From CAWBBA01 sp963741625 (GTDB taxonomy: Bacteria > Desulfobacterota > Desulfomonilia > Desulfomonilales > Desulfomonilaceae), in NCBI GenBank assembly GCA_963741625.1, contig CAVUIT010000018.1:62001-126000 (forward strand): 64,000 nt of DNA. Direction: 5' to 3'. Positions 18,277 to 27,396 of the stretch are shown piece by piece. The notes beneath the pieces are model-generated. The model was given only the letters and a program-made list of their open reading frames with translations. It did no database searches and was not told the DNA's origin. Every line of letters starts with the position of its first letter. Position 1 is the first letter of the stretch. The position numbers and the translations under genes are program-made.

Positions 18277-19017
18277 TCACTGCTTCTTGTCAGACTTCGG
18301 GTATTTGGCTTGTAATGCCTTTCTTTCCAGTTCTGGGAGCTGAAAGGACAGGAGAGGCTTGCCGAAATAGTGCCACAGGGCGATGTCTATTGCTCTGCCC
18401 GTTGATACCCTCATGCGGTCTTTCTCTTGCATGATTTTGTCCCACAGGACCGTATCAATCGTGACCGAAACTTTCTGGTAATCTCGATTCTCACGGCGTC
18501 CTTTGCCCTCTCTCTTGAGCGTCTCAGGTTCCGCTGGCACATCTTCACTGTCTGTTATTATGTTCCTCTCATTCCGCATGTTATGAAGCATCTCTTCGAA
18601 TACTTCCCGCGCCACGGCCCTCATTCGGTCGTCAAGCTCTGTAGCCGGTATTAATACGTCAGGCGCTTTGATAGGCTGCTTTTCAGTCTGCCCGATTGTC
18701 CGGGGGGCGGGGCGTTGATCATCGTCCTCACGTTCGGAACGTTCCTCGTCTTCCGCATGTTCCGAAGAGAAGCCCGTCTTTTTCAACTTCTCCTTATACT
18801 TATGGCCGTAGCCCCTCATGGTGGAGTACGGTGCGTTGGTCTTAAACTCTTCATTGACTAGGTCGGTTGCCTCCTGACCGGACTTCCCCTCGTCTTTCAG
18901 CTCTTTGTACCGCTTCCCCATCGCAAGTTTCCGGTCAGCTTCCCTCTCTCTCCACCTCTTCGCGTTTGCTTCTATCATCTTCCGCCTCCACCTTCTCTTC
19001 TTGTTCGGAACATCCAT
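18277..19017 (-). CDS. Ribbon-helix-helix-like DNA-binding protein
   Basis: 246 residues. The N terminus is very basic (KKRRWRRKMIEANAKRWREREADRK), followed by a region that looks like an Arg/Lys-rich HTH (GKSGQEATDLVNEEFKTNAPYSTMRGYGHKYKEKLKK). A charged linker comes next. The C-terminal block YQKVSVTIDTVLWDKIMQEKDRMRVSTGRAIDIALWHYF has the strand-helix-helix pattern of RHH/CopG proteins. It overlaps the small gene 18935..19138, which itself overlaps the serine recombinase stop, so the three form one transcript on the minus strand. It could be a partition or regulatory protein of the element. Confidence 0.6.
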   Translation of the reverse strand: MDVPNKKRRWRRKMIEANAKRWREREADRKLAMGKRYKELKDEGKSGQEATDLVNEEFKTNAPYSTMRGYGHKYKEKLKKTGFSSEHAEDEERSEREDDDQRPAPRTIGQTEKQPIKAPDVLIPATELDDRMRAVAREVFEEMLHNMRNERNIITDSEDVPAEPETLKREGKGRRENRDYQKVSVTIDTVLWDKIMQEKDRMRVSTGRAIDIALWHYFGKPLLSFQLPELERKALQAKYPKSDKKQ

Positions 19018-19138
19018 AATGAGAATGAAAAGAATCTACCTGCTCAGGTGTCTGTGATTCGAGCGCGTCGACAAGAGCCCGGAAGTCAGGATCATGCCTC
19101 AGCGCTTTGATTCGTTTGTCTTTGTGGTTGGTCCTCAT
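18935..19138 (-). CDS. Small protein coupled to serine recombinase
   Basis: 67 residues starting MRTNHKDKRIKALRHDPDF. The ATG overlaps the recombinase stop (TAATG) and the gene's end overlaps the next gene by 80 bp, indicating translational coupling. Sequence is charged, with a C-terminal Glu/Lys/Arg coiled stretch. Role unknown. Confidence 0.45.
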   Translation of the reverse strand: MRTNHKDKRIKALRHDPDFRALVDALESQTPEQVDSFHSHYGCSEQEEKVEAEDDRSKREEVEREGS

Positions 19139-19809
19139 TATGCCGCCTTCAAGATTCGGCATACCTGTGTCTGTGTGAAGGGCGTTCCCTTGCGTGTCGT
19201 GACTCCCTCTTCCCTGAGCGCTTTGACGACATCCCGCGTGGTGTATCCCCTACTCTGAAGCGCGCACATCCTGGCAATGGCCTCTTGTTCATTCGATTCG
19301 GGGACAAGCTCCCCGTTGATAACCGTCCAGCCGTACCGCGGACGGCCTCCAATGCGCTCCCCTTTTTCTCGCTTTCTGTGAAGTGCCTGACGCGTCCTGA
19401 GAGCAATAAGTTTCCGCTCTCTCTGATTCAGGCCGGCGCGTATGAAACTCATGAATTCATCGTCCACGGATTCGCCGGTCAAGCAACCCTCTGTCACGCT
19501 GAGATATTCAACCCGTTTGCGGAGAAAGAGCTTTTCAATCTGTAGGCTCTCGATTCCATCGCGGGACATGCGATCAGACTTAAAGACGACCACGGCGCCA
19601 ATGGACTGGGTATCGACGGCCTGCAAGATTCTCTGAACTGCGGGCCGGGCCTTTATGCTTTTCCCGCTGATACCGTTATCCTCTTCAATCCCTGTGAGGA
19701 GTAGCCCGTGAGCTTGACAGTAGCGCTCTATCTCGACTCTCTGGTAGTCCAGGCTCACAGAACCTTCCTCGTCCTTGCTTATCCGGATGTAACCGAGGGC
19801 CCTTTTCAT
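19138..19809 (-). CDS. Serine recombinase (resolvase/invertase family)
   Basis: 223 residues. The catalytic domain begins ALGYIRISKDEEGSVSLDYQR with the nucleophile Ser after YIRIS, then EEDNGISGKSIKARPAVQRIL, and VVVFKSDRMSRDGIESLQ with the R-x-x-R-type arginines. GRPRYGW and a C-terminal recombinase/HTH part (GYTTRDVVKALREEGVTTRKGTPFTQTQVCRIL) follow. Length is that of resolvases rather than the large integrases. It probably resolves dimers of the element or acts in a DNA inversion. The element also has a tyrosine integrase, so this enzyme need not be its integrase. Confidence 0.88.
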   Translation of the reverse strand: MKRALGYIRISKDEEGSVSLDYQRVEIERYCQAHGLLLTGIEEDNGISGKSIKARPAVQRILQAVDTQSIGAVVVFKSDRMSRDGIESLQIEKLFLRKRVEYLSVTEGCLTGESVDDEFMSFIRAGLNQRERKLIALRTRQALHRKREKGERIGGRPRYGWTVINGELVPESNEQEAIARMCALQSRGYTTRDVVKALREEGVTTRKGTPFTQTQVCRILKAA

Positions 19810-20201
19810 GTCATTCTCCTCTTTCCTAATGTTATGAAGATAATCTACCTAGACGGGACACCCATGTCAAGAAGAATGTTCCTAACGTTCCTACCAGTAA
19901 TCACTTTTTCGGTGTTATCCGCTATGGGAGCGCTTATCATGGCATGCACTTCTAGTCTGAACACAAAATCGCTCGTTATTGTGTTCAAGAAATCGTGCTA
20001 CCGACTCAGGGGATGGGTGATTTCTCTTGCATATTCCGGCGAGCAGTGGCAATTTGATGAGATTCAGTAGAAATAGCGCCTAATCAGATGATTGGACAGA
20101 GGGCATGAGGACCACGCCTGCCCCAGAATGGGTTCATTTAGCTGGGGGCGTGGGATGTTTGACTGAAAACCGCACTGTCGATTTCTCAAGGGGGTTGAAT
20201 C
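19810..20201. other. Divergent intergenic stretch
   Basis: Separates the minus-strand recombinase operon from the plus-strand cargo genes, so it should hold promoters for both. No gene seen. Confidence 0.4.
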
Positions 20202-21326
20202 ATGGATTTCATCGACGAGATTAAGGCTCTTGCTGCAACGATTCCTCGGGTTAGAGATCGTCTGAAAACCGAAGAAGCAACCAAACTATCCCTTGTGGTG
20301 CCGTTCATTTACCGAGTGCTAGGGTACAACGTTTCTGACCCTACTGAGGTCGTTCCCGAACTCTCTGCGGACTTCGGCCAAGCCATGGCTACCAAGGTGG
20401 ACTATGGCATATACATGGATAATGAGCCTGTTATGCTCTTTGAATGTAAATGGTGTGGACAAGACCTTCAGAAGAAAGACGAAGACCAACTCCGCAAGTA
20501 TTTTGCCGCCTCCAAATCCTCCCGCCTTGGCGTGGTGACCAACGGTATCAAATACTTGTTTTTTACCGACCTTGATGATGCCAATGTTATGGACGAGAGG
20601 CCATTCCTCGAATTCAATCTCCTCGATATCAAAGATCCTCTAGTATCAGAGCTGAAGAAGTTTACCAAGGCAAACTTTCACCCCGACGGCCTGGCTGAGT
20701 CTACGCGCGAACTGAGGTACATGAAAGAAATCAAGGCTACCATCGACAAAGAATTCAATGCGCCCTCAGAAGATTTCGTAAAGTTCTTTGCCGGAGAGGT
20801 TTATCAGGGCAAGAAGATAGTCAAGAAAGTCCTTGACCAGTTCACGGTATTAACCAAGAAGGCTTTAGCAGAATACATCAAGGAAAAGGTTGATGACAGG
20901 CTCAAGATCGCTATAAGAGTCGGCCAAGAAGATGGGAGCGGACCCCAGAAGGAAGAGCCGGAACAGCCAGCAATCGGATTGCCTGCGCTGCCAACAGATG
21001 AGGAAAAGGAAGCCTACTATATCGTGAGAGCCATCCTTTGTCAGGCGGTAAACCCCGAGAGAATTGATTACCGAAAAGGTAAGAAGCGCTTTGACATTCT
21101 CTTGGATAACAGTAACCGCAATCCCATTTGCCGCTTCTATCTTGATGACGAACCCAAAGAGGTCGGCTTACTTGATGCGAACAAAACCGAGACAAGGCAA
21201 GTAATCCAGCAACCAAGTGAGATTTACCGTTTCGGCGAAAAACTCAAAGCCATCGCAAATCATTATTTGAATAAAACAGTCACTAATGGCAACCATGCGG
21301 AGGTACCCGAGACACTGGAGGGATAG
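20202..21326 (+). CDS. HsdR N-terminal domain-like protein (type I restriction-like nuclease fold)
   Basis: 374 residues. The first 170 carry the PD-(D/E)xK layout seen in HsdR N-terminal domains: LSLVVPFIYRVLGYNVSDPTEVVPELSADFG, KVDYGIYMDNEPVMLFECKW (Asp and E-x-K of the active site), QLRKYFAASKSSRLGVVTNG and YLFFTDLDD. No DEAD helicase follows, so it is not a whole restriction subunit. The C-terminal half (residues 270-360) has a second beta-rich domain, DRKGKKRFDILLDN-like. Such stand-alone proteins are common in prophages and islands; anti-phage or host-takeover roles are guesses. Head of the three-gene cargo block. Confidence 0.72.
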   Translation: MDFIDEIKALAATIPRVRDRLKTEEATKLSLVVPFIYRVLGYNVSDPTEVVPELSADFGQAMATKVDYGIYMDNEPVMLFECKWCGQDLQKKDEDQLRKYFAASKSSRLGVVTNGIKYLFFTDLDDANVMDERPFLEFNLLDIKDPLVSELKKFTKANFHPDGLAESTRELRYMKEIKATIDKEFNAPSEDFVKFFAGEVYQGKKIVKKVLDQFTVLTKKALAEYIKEKVDDRLKIAIRVGQEDGSGPQKEEPEQPAIGLPALPTDEEKEAYYIVRAILCQAVNPERIDYRKGKKRFDILLDNSNRNPICRFYLDDEPKEVGLLDANKTETRQVIQQPSEIYRFGEKLKAIANHYLNKTVTNGNHAEVPETLEG

Positions 21327-21365
21327 TGTGGTCGGCCTGCAGTTGACTCTGATCGGGGGCTCGCC

Positions 21366-22247
21366 GTGCCTAAACCGCAGCTCAGCGCCAAAGAAATCTT
21401 GCAGGACCTCCGCGCAGGCATGGATGACGCCGCGCTCATGGAGAAATACAACCTCTCCGCCCAGGGCCTTCAGAGTGCGTTCAATAAACTAATTGCGGCC
21501 GGCGTGCTGAAACAGGCCGAGCTTGACCAGCGCACACGCCCTCATGAGCAAGTGATCAACACTGTCTGGAAGTGTCCTGCATGTGGAAAGCCACAAACAC
21601 GAGAATTAGAGGAGTGCCCTGATTGTGGGGTTATTGCGACCAAGTTTCTGAAACGACAGGAAGAGAAACGGAACCTAGAACTCGGAGGGCGGCTCCAGCA
21701 AAAGAAGGAAAAGAACAGAGAAAATAAAAATGAAGAAGCCGAGACTTCGCGTCCGGCTTTCTGCCACAAATGTGGTCAGAGCCTGCATTCGGAAGGTTTG
21801 TTCTGCGCTCATTGCGGGGCTACGATCCGGGCTAAACAAGACCAGGCGGATGAAATACAAGATCCTGTCCCCAATGTGTCAAGACTTGCTTTTTTCAAAG
21901 GCCATTTGCTCGTAATCTCAGGTACAATAGTCGCGATTTTCATTCTGGCAATTATAGCTTTCGGGCTCAAAGTCACGTCCGACGTGAGAAAAGAGAACCT
22001 GAAACTCTATGACCCGATGCGAAATGAAATCGCCAGGGACAGGAAGATGCTGGAAATGGGTCTGTCAATGAGTGACCATAGGACAATGGTAAAAAGCTTT
22101 GTCCAGAGACTTGGGGAACTCCAACTGGGGCTAAAAGGACAGAAGCCGGATTTGGTCTCTGTGCTTGATGAGGCGGCAAAGAGCTTGCAGGATGCAGAGG
22201 ATGCCTGGAAGCGAGAGATCGACTGTGATGCTACTGCCCGAAAGTGA
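21366..22247 (+). CDS. Double zinc-ribbon, single-pass membrane protein
   Basis: 293 residues starting at GTG 21366, 39 bp after the previous gene. The N-terminal 50 residues look like an HTH (SAKEILQDLRAGMDDAALMEKYNLSAQGLQSAFNKL). The first ribbon is CPACGKPQTRELEECPDCG and the second is CHKCGQSLHSEGLFCAHCG. One transmembrane helix follows (HLLVISGTIVAIFILAIIAFGL), then an outward helical domain of 80 residues. An HTH plus zinc ribbons tied to the membrane suggests a sensor or anchor, but the function is unknown. Likely co-transcribed with the HsdR-N-like gene. Confidence 0.65.
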   Translation: MPKPQLSAKEILQDLRAGMDDAALMEKYNLSAQGLQSAFNKLIAAGVLKQAELDQRTRPHEQVINTVWKCPACGKPQTRELEECPDCGVIATKFLKRQEEKRNLELGGRLQQKKEKNRENKNEEAETSRPAFCHKCGQSLHSEGLFCAHCGATIRAKQDQADEIQDPVPNVSRLAFFKGHLLVISGTIVAIFILAIIAFGLKVTSDVRKENLKLYDPMRNEIARDRKMLEMGLSMSDHRTMVKSFVQRLGELQLGLKGQKPDLVSVLDEAAKSLQDAEDAWKREIDCDATARK

Positions 22248-22449
22248 CTGGTGCGTTGATTGCACTCACGAGCAATTATACGATCAGTTGACCGGAGAAC
22301 TTAAAGCAGATTCATGGTTGCCGGAATACAAAAAGTTGGGGTTGCTCACACTCAAAGCGTGGACAGAAGCGATAACAAAAAGACAATCTTCCTGGCTGGA
22401 TTTCAAAAGCACCACTGACAAAGCGCTTTTTCTTATGGCAGTCAAATGA
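22228..22449 (+). CDS. Possible small protein overlapping the end of the zinc-ribbon gene
   Basis: 73 residues from ATG 22228 (MLLPESDWCVDCTHEQLYDQL..), overlapping the previous stop by 20 bp. One CxxC. It could be a separate coupled gene, or the true C terminus of the upstream protein after a single-base error; neither could be settled. Confidence 0.35.
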   Translation: MLLPESDWCVDCTHEQLYDQLTGELKADSWLPEYKKLGLLTLKAWTEAITKRQSSWLDFKSTTDKALFLMAVK

Positions 22450-22809
22450 GACGAAATTTATCGCCCTTCCGCAATTGACACAATTTGATACATAGAGGTG
22501 CAGAGTTAATTCACAACCCCTTAGAGTCAGTCCACAACCGCCCCGGTTGCCTCCCCAGGCCGCGGACAAGCCCAAGTCCCAAAGAGGATGAAAGGCGCTC
22601 AGGAGTCATCCTGTTGAGCCTGGGGTTGTGCCTGTGAGTTCCCTTCGCGGTTCTTGTCCTCTCTCCACTGAAAAGGCGGAATCTTGAAAATTCCTTGACA
22701 GTTTGGAACTGTCAAGGCAAAATATTGTCAAAGTGATTATGAAATACCCCCCATTCGTTTCGACGATGGGGCGCGGGGCCCGAAAGGGCCCCTGCTTATT
22801 TAAGGCTGT
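22450..22809. other. Intergenic stretch with the 22693 palindrome
   Basis: No gene; contains the inverted repeat described separately. Confidence 0.4.
22693..22717. promoter_or_regulatory. Perfect palindromic operator-like site
   Basis: CCTTGACAGTT, three-base spacer TGG, then the exact inverted copy AACTGTCAAGG. A further half site TTGTCAAAG lies at about 22725. It is 93 bp before the NYN gene start and fits a repressor site or a hairpin; TTGACA inside could also be a -35 box. Confidence 0.5.
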
Positions 22810-23436
22810 TTGTTGAGAACCTACGTCTATATTGACGGCTTCAATCTCTACTATGGGGCAGTGAGGGGCACTCCTTACAAGTGGCTCGATTTCAAGGCTC
22901 TCTGTAAGTGTATTCTCAAACCTCATCACGAAATCCTCAAAATCAAATATTTCACTGCACTTGTTCGCCCGACGCCTCATGACCCTGATAAGCATATACG
23001 TCAACGCTCATTCTTACGAGCGTTAGAAGCCTACTTGCCTGAGATAGAAGTCTATTATGGGCATTTCTTGAGTCATCCTGTTTGGGCCCCCTCGGTTGAT
23101 CAAGCCGAAGGGCCAGCTCGGGTAAGAGTATTGAAAACCGAAGAAAAGGGCTCTGATGTCAATTTAGCAGTCCACCTGCTGAACGACGCCTGGCTTGATC
23201 TATACGACTGTGCCGTCCTCATTTCCAATGACAGCGATCTTGTGGAACCGCTGAGATTGATAAAGTCTCAAAATAAGAAGCGCATAGGCGTAATTACTCC
23301 CCACAAAAATCCTCAGTCGCGGCAACTGATCAAGTATGCTGACTTTGTCGGGAGAATAAGACAGGGAGTGCTGAGAATTTCACAGCTTCCCGATCCTATA
23401 CCTGGAACAAATATCCGCAAGCCGGCGACTTGGTAG
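22810..23436 (+). CDS. NYN-domain protein (PIN-like RNase fold, LabA/DUF88)
   Basis: 208 residues starting at TTG 22810 (or TTG 22813). It shows RTYVYIDGFNLYYGAV with the first catalytic Asp and Asn, TEEKGSDVNLAVHLLNDAW with the next Asp, CAVLISNDSDLVEPLRLIKS with the last Asp pair, and RIGVITP. This is the complete acidic site of NYN nucleases, which cut RNA or DNA. In mobile elements such proteins may act as effectors in defence or in plasmid maintenance; that is inference. An operator-like palindrome stands upstream. Confidence 0.82.
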   Translation: MLRTYVYIDGFNLYYGAVRGTPYKWLDFKALCKCILKPHHEILKIKYFTALVRPTPHDPDKHIRQRSFLRALEAYLPEIEVYYGHFLSHPVWAPSVDQAEGPARVRVLKTEEKGSDVNLAVHLLNDAWLDLYDCAVLISNDSDLVEPLRLIKSQNKKRIGVITPHKNPQSRQLIKYADFVGRIRQGVLRISQLPDPIPGTNIRKPATW

Positions 23437-24243
23437 TGTGCGCCCGACAACTCTCGCTGGCGTTTTAGTAATCGACGTAATTCCATCCACAGTGCAGAAA
23501 ATCAATTCACAGCCCCGAAGATTCTTTTCACAATCTTCGTGGTTGCGCTCACAGGCAAGAGACATGGGCACAATGTTCCCTTTGGTCCTGAAAGGCCCTC
23601 AGATGGTCCTGTTACGTCTGGTCGTGTTCGCCGGAATCGACCGGGAAATTTGCCACACGGAGACGGCCGCGGGTTAGGGTTGCGTCGCCTGCTTTTTTCA
23701 CCACCTTCCACACCACACCCGCTACCAGTGCGGTTAATCTAAACACAAAGCACATTTTCTCAAGCCTCACCCCCACACCCCCAGTTTCCCGCCAAGCTGG
23801 AGAGAGGGGGATGTTATAGGGTAACCCGGCCGATAACCCGCCAGTTTAATAGTCCAAGTGCTCCTCGTTGCCTTTGGTTCCTTCTCATTGATACCCAAAA
23901 CAACCAACCCTTTGATATTAGGCTGAAAGTGACACTTGGTAGTTGTTAACCCATTGATATTAGGTTGAAAGTGACACTTGGGTCCACGAGTGACACTAGA
24001 AAGTGACACTTTAATCTTTCGAACTCCTTGATATAATATACCAAGTGACACTAGTGACACTTTATTACTATAAAAAAGAGTTGTGAGAAAAAATGGAGAG
24101 AGTATCAAAAGAGTGGTCTCCCATATAAAAGGTTACAAAGGCGTATAAAGTGTCACTAGTGTCACTTTGCCTGTAATTTCAAGGCGATGGCCCGATTCAA
24201 GTGTCACTTTACCTGTAATTTCAACCCGTTAAGTGTCACTTTA
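23437..24243. other. Non-coding stretch with iterons
   Basis: No protein gene seen between the NYN gene and the helicase. The left 480 bp show no clear feature. Confidence 0.45.
23927..24241. repeat. Iteron array, probable replication origin of the element
   Basis: Ten copies of AGTGACACT. Six are direct (starting 23928, 23970, 23989, 24002, 24044, 24053) and four inverted (AGTGTCACT at 24149, 24158, 24200, 24232). Two larger direct units (TGATATTAGG-TGAAAGTGACACTTGG) lie 42 bp apart, and two inverted ones share CTTT-CCTGTAATTTCAA. The middle is AT-rich. It directly adjoins the helicase gene end and resembles the ori/crr layout of P4-type replicons. Confidence 0.75.
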
Positions 24244-25524
24244 TCAATCATCGTTCCTGGCCCCAAAATGAGCGTGCAGAAGTTGCCCAGACCTGGGGTT
24301 CTCCAACTCTCGTCTTTGGGCCTCTGTGAGTTTATCCACGAGATTGCAATTTACATAGAGGCGCTTACCGCCGGAATCTTTGACGCGGAAGCCCATATCT
24401 TTATCTTTACTAATCTTCGTGAAGCGCATACCGAAGCCCGTTGACGACTTGGGTTGAAATCTATTTTCTTCGCACCAGAAACAGTAGTGAGAGTACAAGA
24501 GGGGGAACTCGACTTCGGTTCCCCGACCATAGATCACTTTGTCTTCGGAAAATTGCATGATGTGATCCACCTCGCGCTTGTAGTCGCGAAGTGCGGCCTT
24601 GGTTGATGCTGTCTTGGTAAATTCCCCTTGTTGGCGAAGCCGAGCGAGCCCTCGTCCTGCCCAGTTAAAGATTCCTGGGAGTTCGTGTGGTACGATCTTC
24701 TCGAGTCGATGCCGGTCTATGTTCGCCCCCTCGAACTTTTGGGTAAACGGAAGGATTACGAGCCGGTCAAAGAAGCCGTCACTGAAATCTCGGGTCTTCG
24801 GCATATTGTTCGCGCAGACGATGAATTTGGCGTATGGCGTAAAATCAAAGGCTTTTTGATACTTTTCCTCTGCGGTGGCTTCGTCACCAGCCACCAATCC
24901 CTTAAATGCTGAGTCGTCAATCTTCTCTCCGCTTCGAACCTCCGTGGTCACGTTCACTAGTTTGTGGCGTAAGCGAATGAGCCGGAACCGCTCAGACATA
25001 TCCGATAGCGTTAAGAATGAGACATTATCCCGTGAGAGTAGGGCTGTTAATATCTTCCATAGGAGACTCTTTCCGTTCCTGCCGTCGCCCGCAAAGATAA
25101 AGGCGAGGTGAAGGAAGACGTCCCTGGTGATACAGTAGCCGTAAATTTCTTGCAGCAGATGCTGGTCCTCAAGGGGTGGAAAGATTTCGCTGACGGTTTG
25201 AAGGAATATTGGACATTTCGCGTCTGGGCTAACAGCGAAAGGAAGTTGAATGGTGAAGTAGAGGTCGGGTCGGTGTGGGAGAAGCTTCCCCGTTTCAAGA
25301 TCCACGAGTCCGTTTTGCACATTAAGCAGGCCCGATGGATTGAACTTGTCCTCCTTAACGTGGTTTTCGGCCTGTATAAATTTAACGACCTCGCGGAGTT
25401 CAAAGGTTGTCGGGTCTTTTTCGTCGCCCTGGGCCTTCTTTCGGATCTCTATGACTTCTTTTTCAATTGCCTGGGGTGGTTGGGGTCGGTAGACTCCATT
25501 ATCGGTACTGCCAAAATCCGCCAC
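24244..25524 (-). CDS. D5/P4-family replicative helicase
   Basis: 426 residues beginning with GTG inside the primase end (26-bp overlap). The N-terminal D5 domain has FIQAENHVKEDKFNPSGLLNVQNGLVDLETGKLLPH. The superfamily-3 helicase core has Walker A FAGDGRNGKSLLWKIL (near residue 145), Walker B-like RLRHKLVNVTTEV, and sensor-type FIVCANNMPKTRDFSDGFFDRLVILPF. The C terminus DKVIYGRGTEVEFPLLYSHYCFWCEENRF is the poxvirus-D5-like winged helix. Together with the primase just upstream it would unwind and prime DNA at the iteron origin. The split primase/helicase differs from the single P4 alpha protein. Confidence 0.88.
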   Translation of the reverse strand: MADFGSTDNGVYRPQPPQAIEKEVIEIRKKAQGDEKDPTTFELREVVKFIQAENHVKEDKFNPSGLLNVQNGLVDLETGKLLPHRPDLYFTIQLPFAVSPDAKCPIFLQTVSEIFPPLEDQHLLQEIYGYCITRDVFLHLAFIFAGDGRNGKSLLWKILTALLSRDNVSFLTLSDMSERFRLIRLRHKLVNVTTEVRSGEKIDDSAFKGLVAGDEATAEEKYQKAFDFTPYAKFIVCANNMPKTRDFSDGFFDRLVILPFTQKFEGANIDRHRLEKIVPHELPGIFNWAGRGLARLRQQGEFTKTASTKAALRDYKREVDHIMQFSEDKVIYGRGTEVEFPLLYSHYCFWCEENRFQPKSSTGFGMRFTKISKDKDMGFRVKDSGGKRLYVNCNLVDKLTEAQRRELENPRSGQLLHAHFGARNDD

Positions 25525-27037
25525 CCATATCAGCTATAATGTGTCGTGCGCCTCCGCAAATCTTCTCCTTGATTCCATAGGGGGTCAGCCTGTCCTGTTT
25601 TTTCTGTGCATTATGGGCGTCGGTGATAGAGGTCTTCACCTGTTTCTTGTCAAGCATTGAGAATTCTGTGACAATTTTATCCACATAATAATCGTGGTCG
25701 TCTTTGGGTAATCCGCCAACCAGCTTGTAAATCTCTGACATGGCGGCTTTTCGCTCTAGCGGGTTGTCCCCCTCTTTAATGGTGGTCAACTTCAGGCGTA
25801 CATCGAACCAATCATGGATTGGTACCGTGTTCCAATCGTCAAGCGTGGCGCCATCGCAGAAATAGGAGTCGGCGTCCTGCTTTTGATTTCCATTTCGGAA
25901 AGGCAATTCTATTACCTTGACGTTAATGCCAGCCTTGAACAGGAGTTCCCCTGTCCTGATAACTCCCTTCTGGCCTGATTCATTGGGGTCTCGGTCGAAA
26001 ACGAGGATGATTGTTGTGATCCCCTTGCGTTTGATCGCCCGGACCTTCCCTTTCGTCAGGGCCAGGCCGCCAAGGGCCATGACATTAGTAACCCCATGAT
26101 CTTCTGCCTGGACAGCATCTAATAAACCTTCAAATAAGTGGGCTGGTTTGCTGCCGTCCACATTGTCCAGATTCAACAGTGTTTCGGGCAGTGCTGGTTC
26201 TGTGTTGCGGCAATAGACATACTTGGGCCGTCTATCATCAAACACACTTCTCCAGGTCCGGCCTATGAGGCCGACGATTCTGCCGTGGTGCCTAATAGGG
26301 AAGATGATACGGTCCGAGAATAGGATGTTGCCAGCGGAAGATACAAGGCCGAGGTCTTTGAGTTCTTGTTCAACCTCTTCCCTTTTGTCCTCTGGATATT
26401 TAGCCACAAACTTAGCAATCGACATTGGTTCGATGTAGCCAGCCCCGTGTTTCTTGGCCGCCTGTCTACGAATCGCCCGGTTCTTAAGGTGGGTGTAGGC
26501 CGGCTCTGGGTCGAGTAGGGACTGAGCGTAAAACCATTCCAGGTTCGCAATCTTATGATCTATTGCTTGTCTTTCCGCCTCAGTCTTCTTGTCGTCGGTA
26601 GGCGGAATCCTCTCTTGTTCACAGATATAGGATATTGCTTCTTGCCGGGTCGAAAAGCCTTTGCCGACTCGTATGGCTTCAACCGGGTCGCCATGAGCTC
26701 CACAGCCGATGCCGAAGCACCAGAAGCACCACTCGTGAATGAGGCAACTGCCCTTTTTATCTTCATGATGAGGGTTAAAACAAGGAACGTGCTTTTCAAT
26801 CTGTGGGTCGCGTCTGAGTAGGACTAGTGCCCGCCGCATATTGAACTGGTTGAAGGAGGAAATGGATGAAATAGTGTCAACTTGCTTGACAGTAGGATCA
26901 GCTTCATGATACATAATTACGTTACCTCTTCGATGTTGTGATTTTTTTTGGAACCGCTCACGGCCGAGCGGTTTCGTTATTTTGGTAATTGGTGGCCGCG
27001 GCCGTTTTGCTTCGGGCCGACGTTTGGTGCTTCTCAT
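25499..27037 (-). CDS. Primase with zinc finger and TOPRIM domain
   Basis: 512 residues. A CHC2-like zinc motif HVPCFNPHHEDKKGSCLIHEWCFWCF is near residue 84, followed by GAHGDPVEAIRV. The catalytic TOPRIM part has AHLFEGLLDAVQAEDHGVTNVMALGG and TTIILVFDRDPNESGQKG. The start at 27037 overlaps the stop of the preceding small gene (ATGA), which favours coupling; a second good start is ATG 26914 with GAGG ten bases upstream. It makes RNA primers for element replication and overlaps the helicase gene, so both are one operon. Confidence 0.85.
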   Translation of the reverse strand: MRSTKRRPEAKRPRPPITKITKPLGRERFQKKSQHRRGNVIMYHEADPTVKQVDTISSISSFNQFNMRRALVLLRRDPQIEKHVPCFNPHHEDKKGSCLIHEWCFWCFGIGCGAHGDPVEAIRVGKGFSTRQEAISYICEQERIPPTDDKKTEAERQAIDHKIANLEWFYAQSLLDPEPAYTHLKNRAIRRQAAKKHGAGYIEPMSIAKFVAKYPEDKREEVEQELKDLGLVSSAGNILFSDRIIFPIRHHGRIVGLIGRTWRSVFDDRRPKYVYCRNTEPALPETLLNLDNVDGSKPAHLFEGLLDAVQAEDHGVTNVMALGGLALTKGKVRAIKRKGITTIILVFDRDPNESGQKGVIRTGELLFKAGINVKVIELPFRNGNQKQDADSYFCDGATLDDWNTVPIHDWFDVRLKLTTIKEGDNPLERKAAMSEIYKLVGGLPKDDHDYYVDKIVTEFSMLDKKQVKTSITDAHNAQKKQDRLTPYGIKEKICGGARHIIADMGGGFWQYR

Positions 27038-27249
27038 CTCCTTTTTCCTGTGGGGGAATGTGGGCTTCTCTTGACATTTTGCGTATTTTCTAGCATTAAT
27101 ACTTCACCTTCTTTCTGATTTTTGTTTCGATTCCACGCAACCGGGGGCCTGCTCATAGGGAGCGGTCCCTCGTGTTTGTGCGGTAGTTTCCACACTTCAA
27201 TGCTCACTCCAGGGGCCTCAAAATGGGCCTGACTGAATGCGTGCGTCAA
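27034..27249 (-). CDS. Small protein before primase
   Basis: 71 residues, end overlapping the primase start by ATGA. No motif; basic C terminus. The overlap is the main support. Confidence 0.4.
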   Translation of the reverse strand: MTHAFSQAHFEAPGVSIEVWKLPHKHEGPLPMSRPPVAWNRNKNQKEGEVLMLENTQNVKRSPHSPTGKRR

Positions 27250-27396
27250 CGAGCTTCTCTAGCGATTTAAGTGTCTTACGGCTTTGTTGTCTTTGTCGGT
27301 TTGTCTTTTGTCGTGCAGTATTTTGTCTTTTGTATCGCCGTAACTTATTTCTTCATGAAGCTCCTCCTTTTTTCCAAGGGGTAACTGTGTGTGGGC

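Noticed and set aside
23927..24241. CRISPR array
   Set aside because: Repeats are only about 9-11 bp, occur in both orientations with irregular spacing, and no cas genes are near; iterons fit better.
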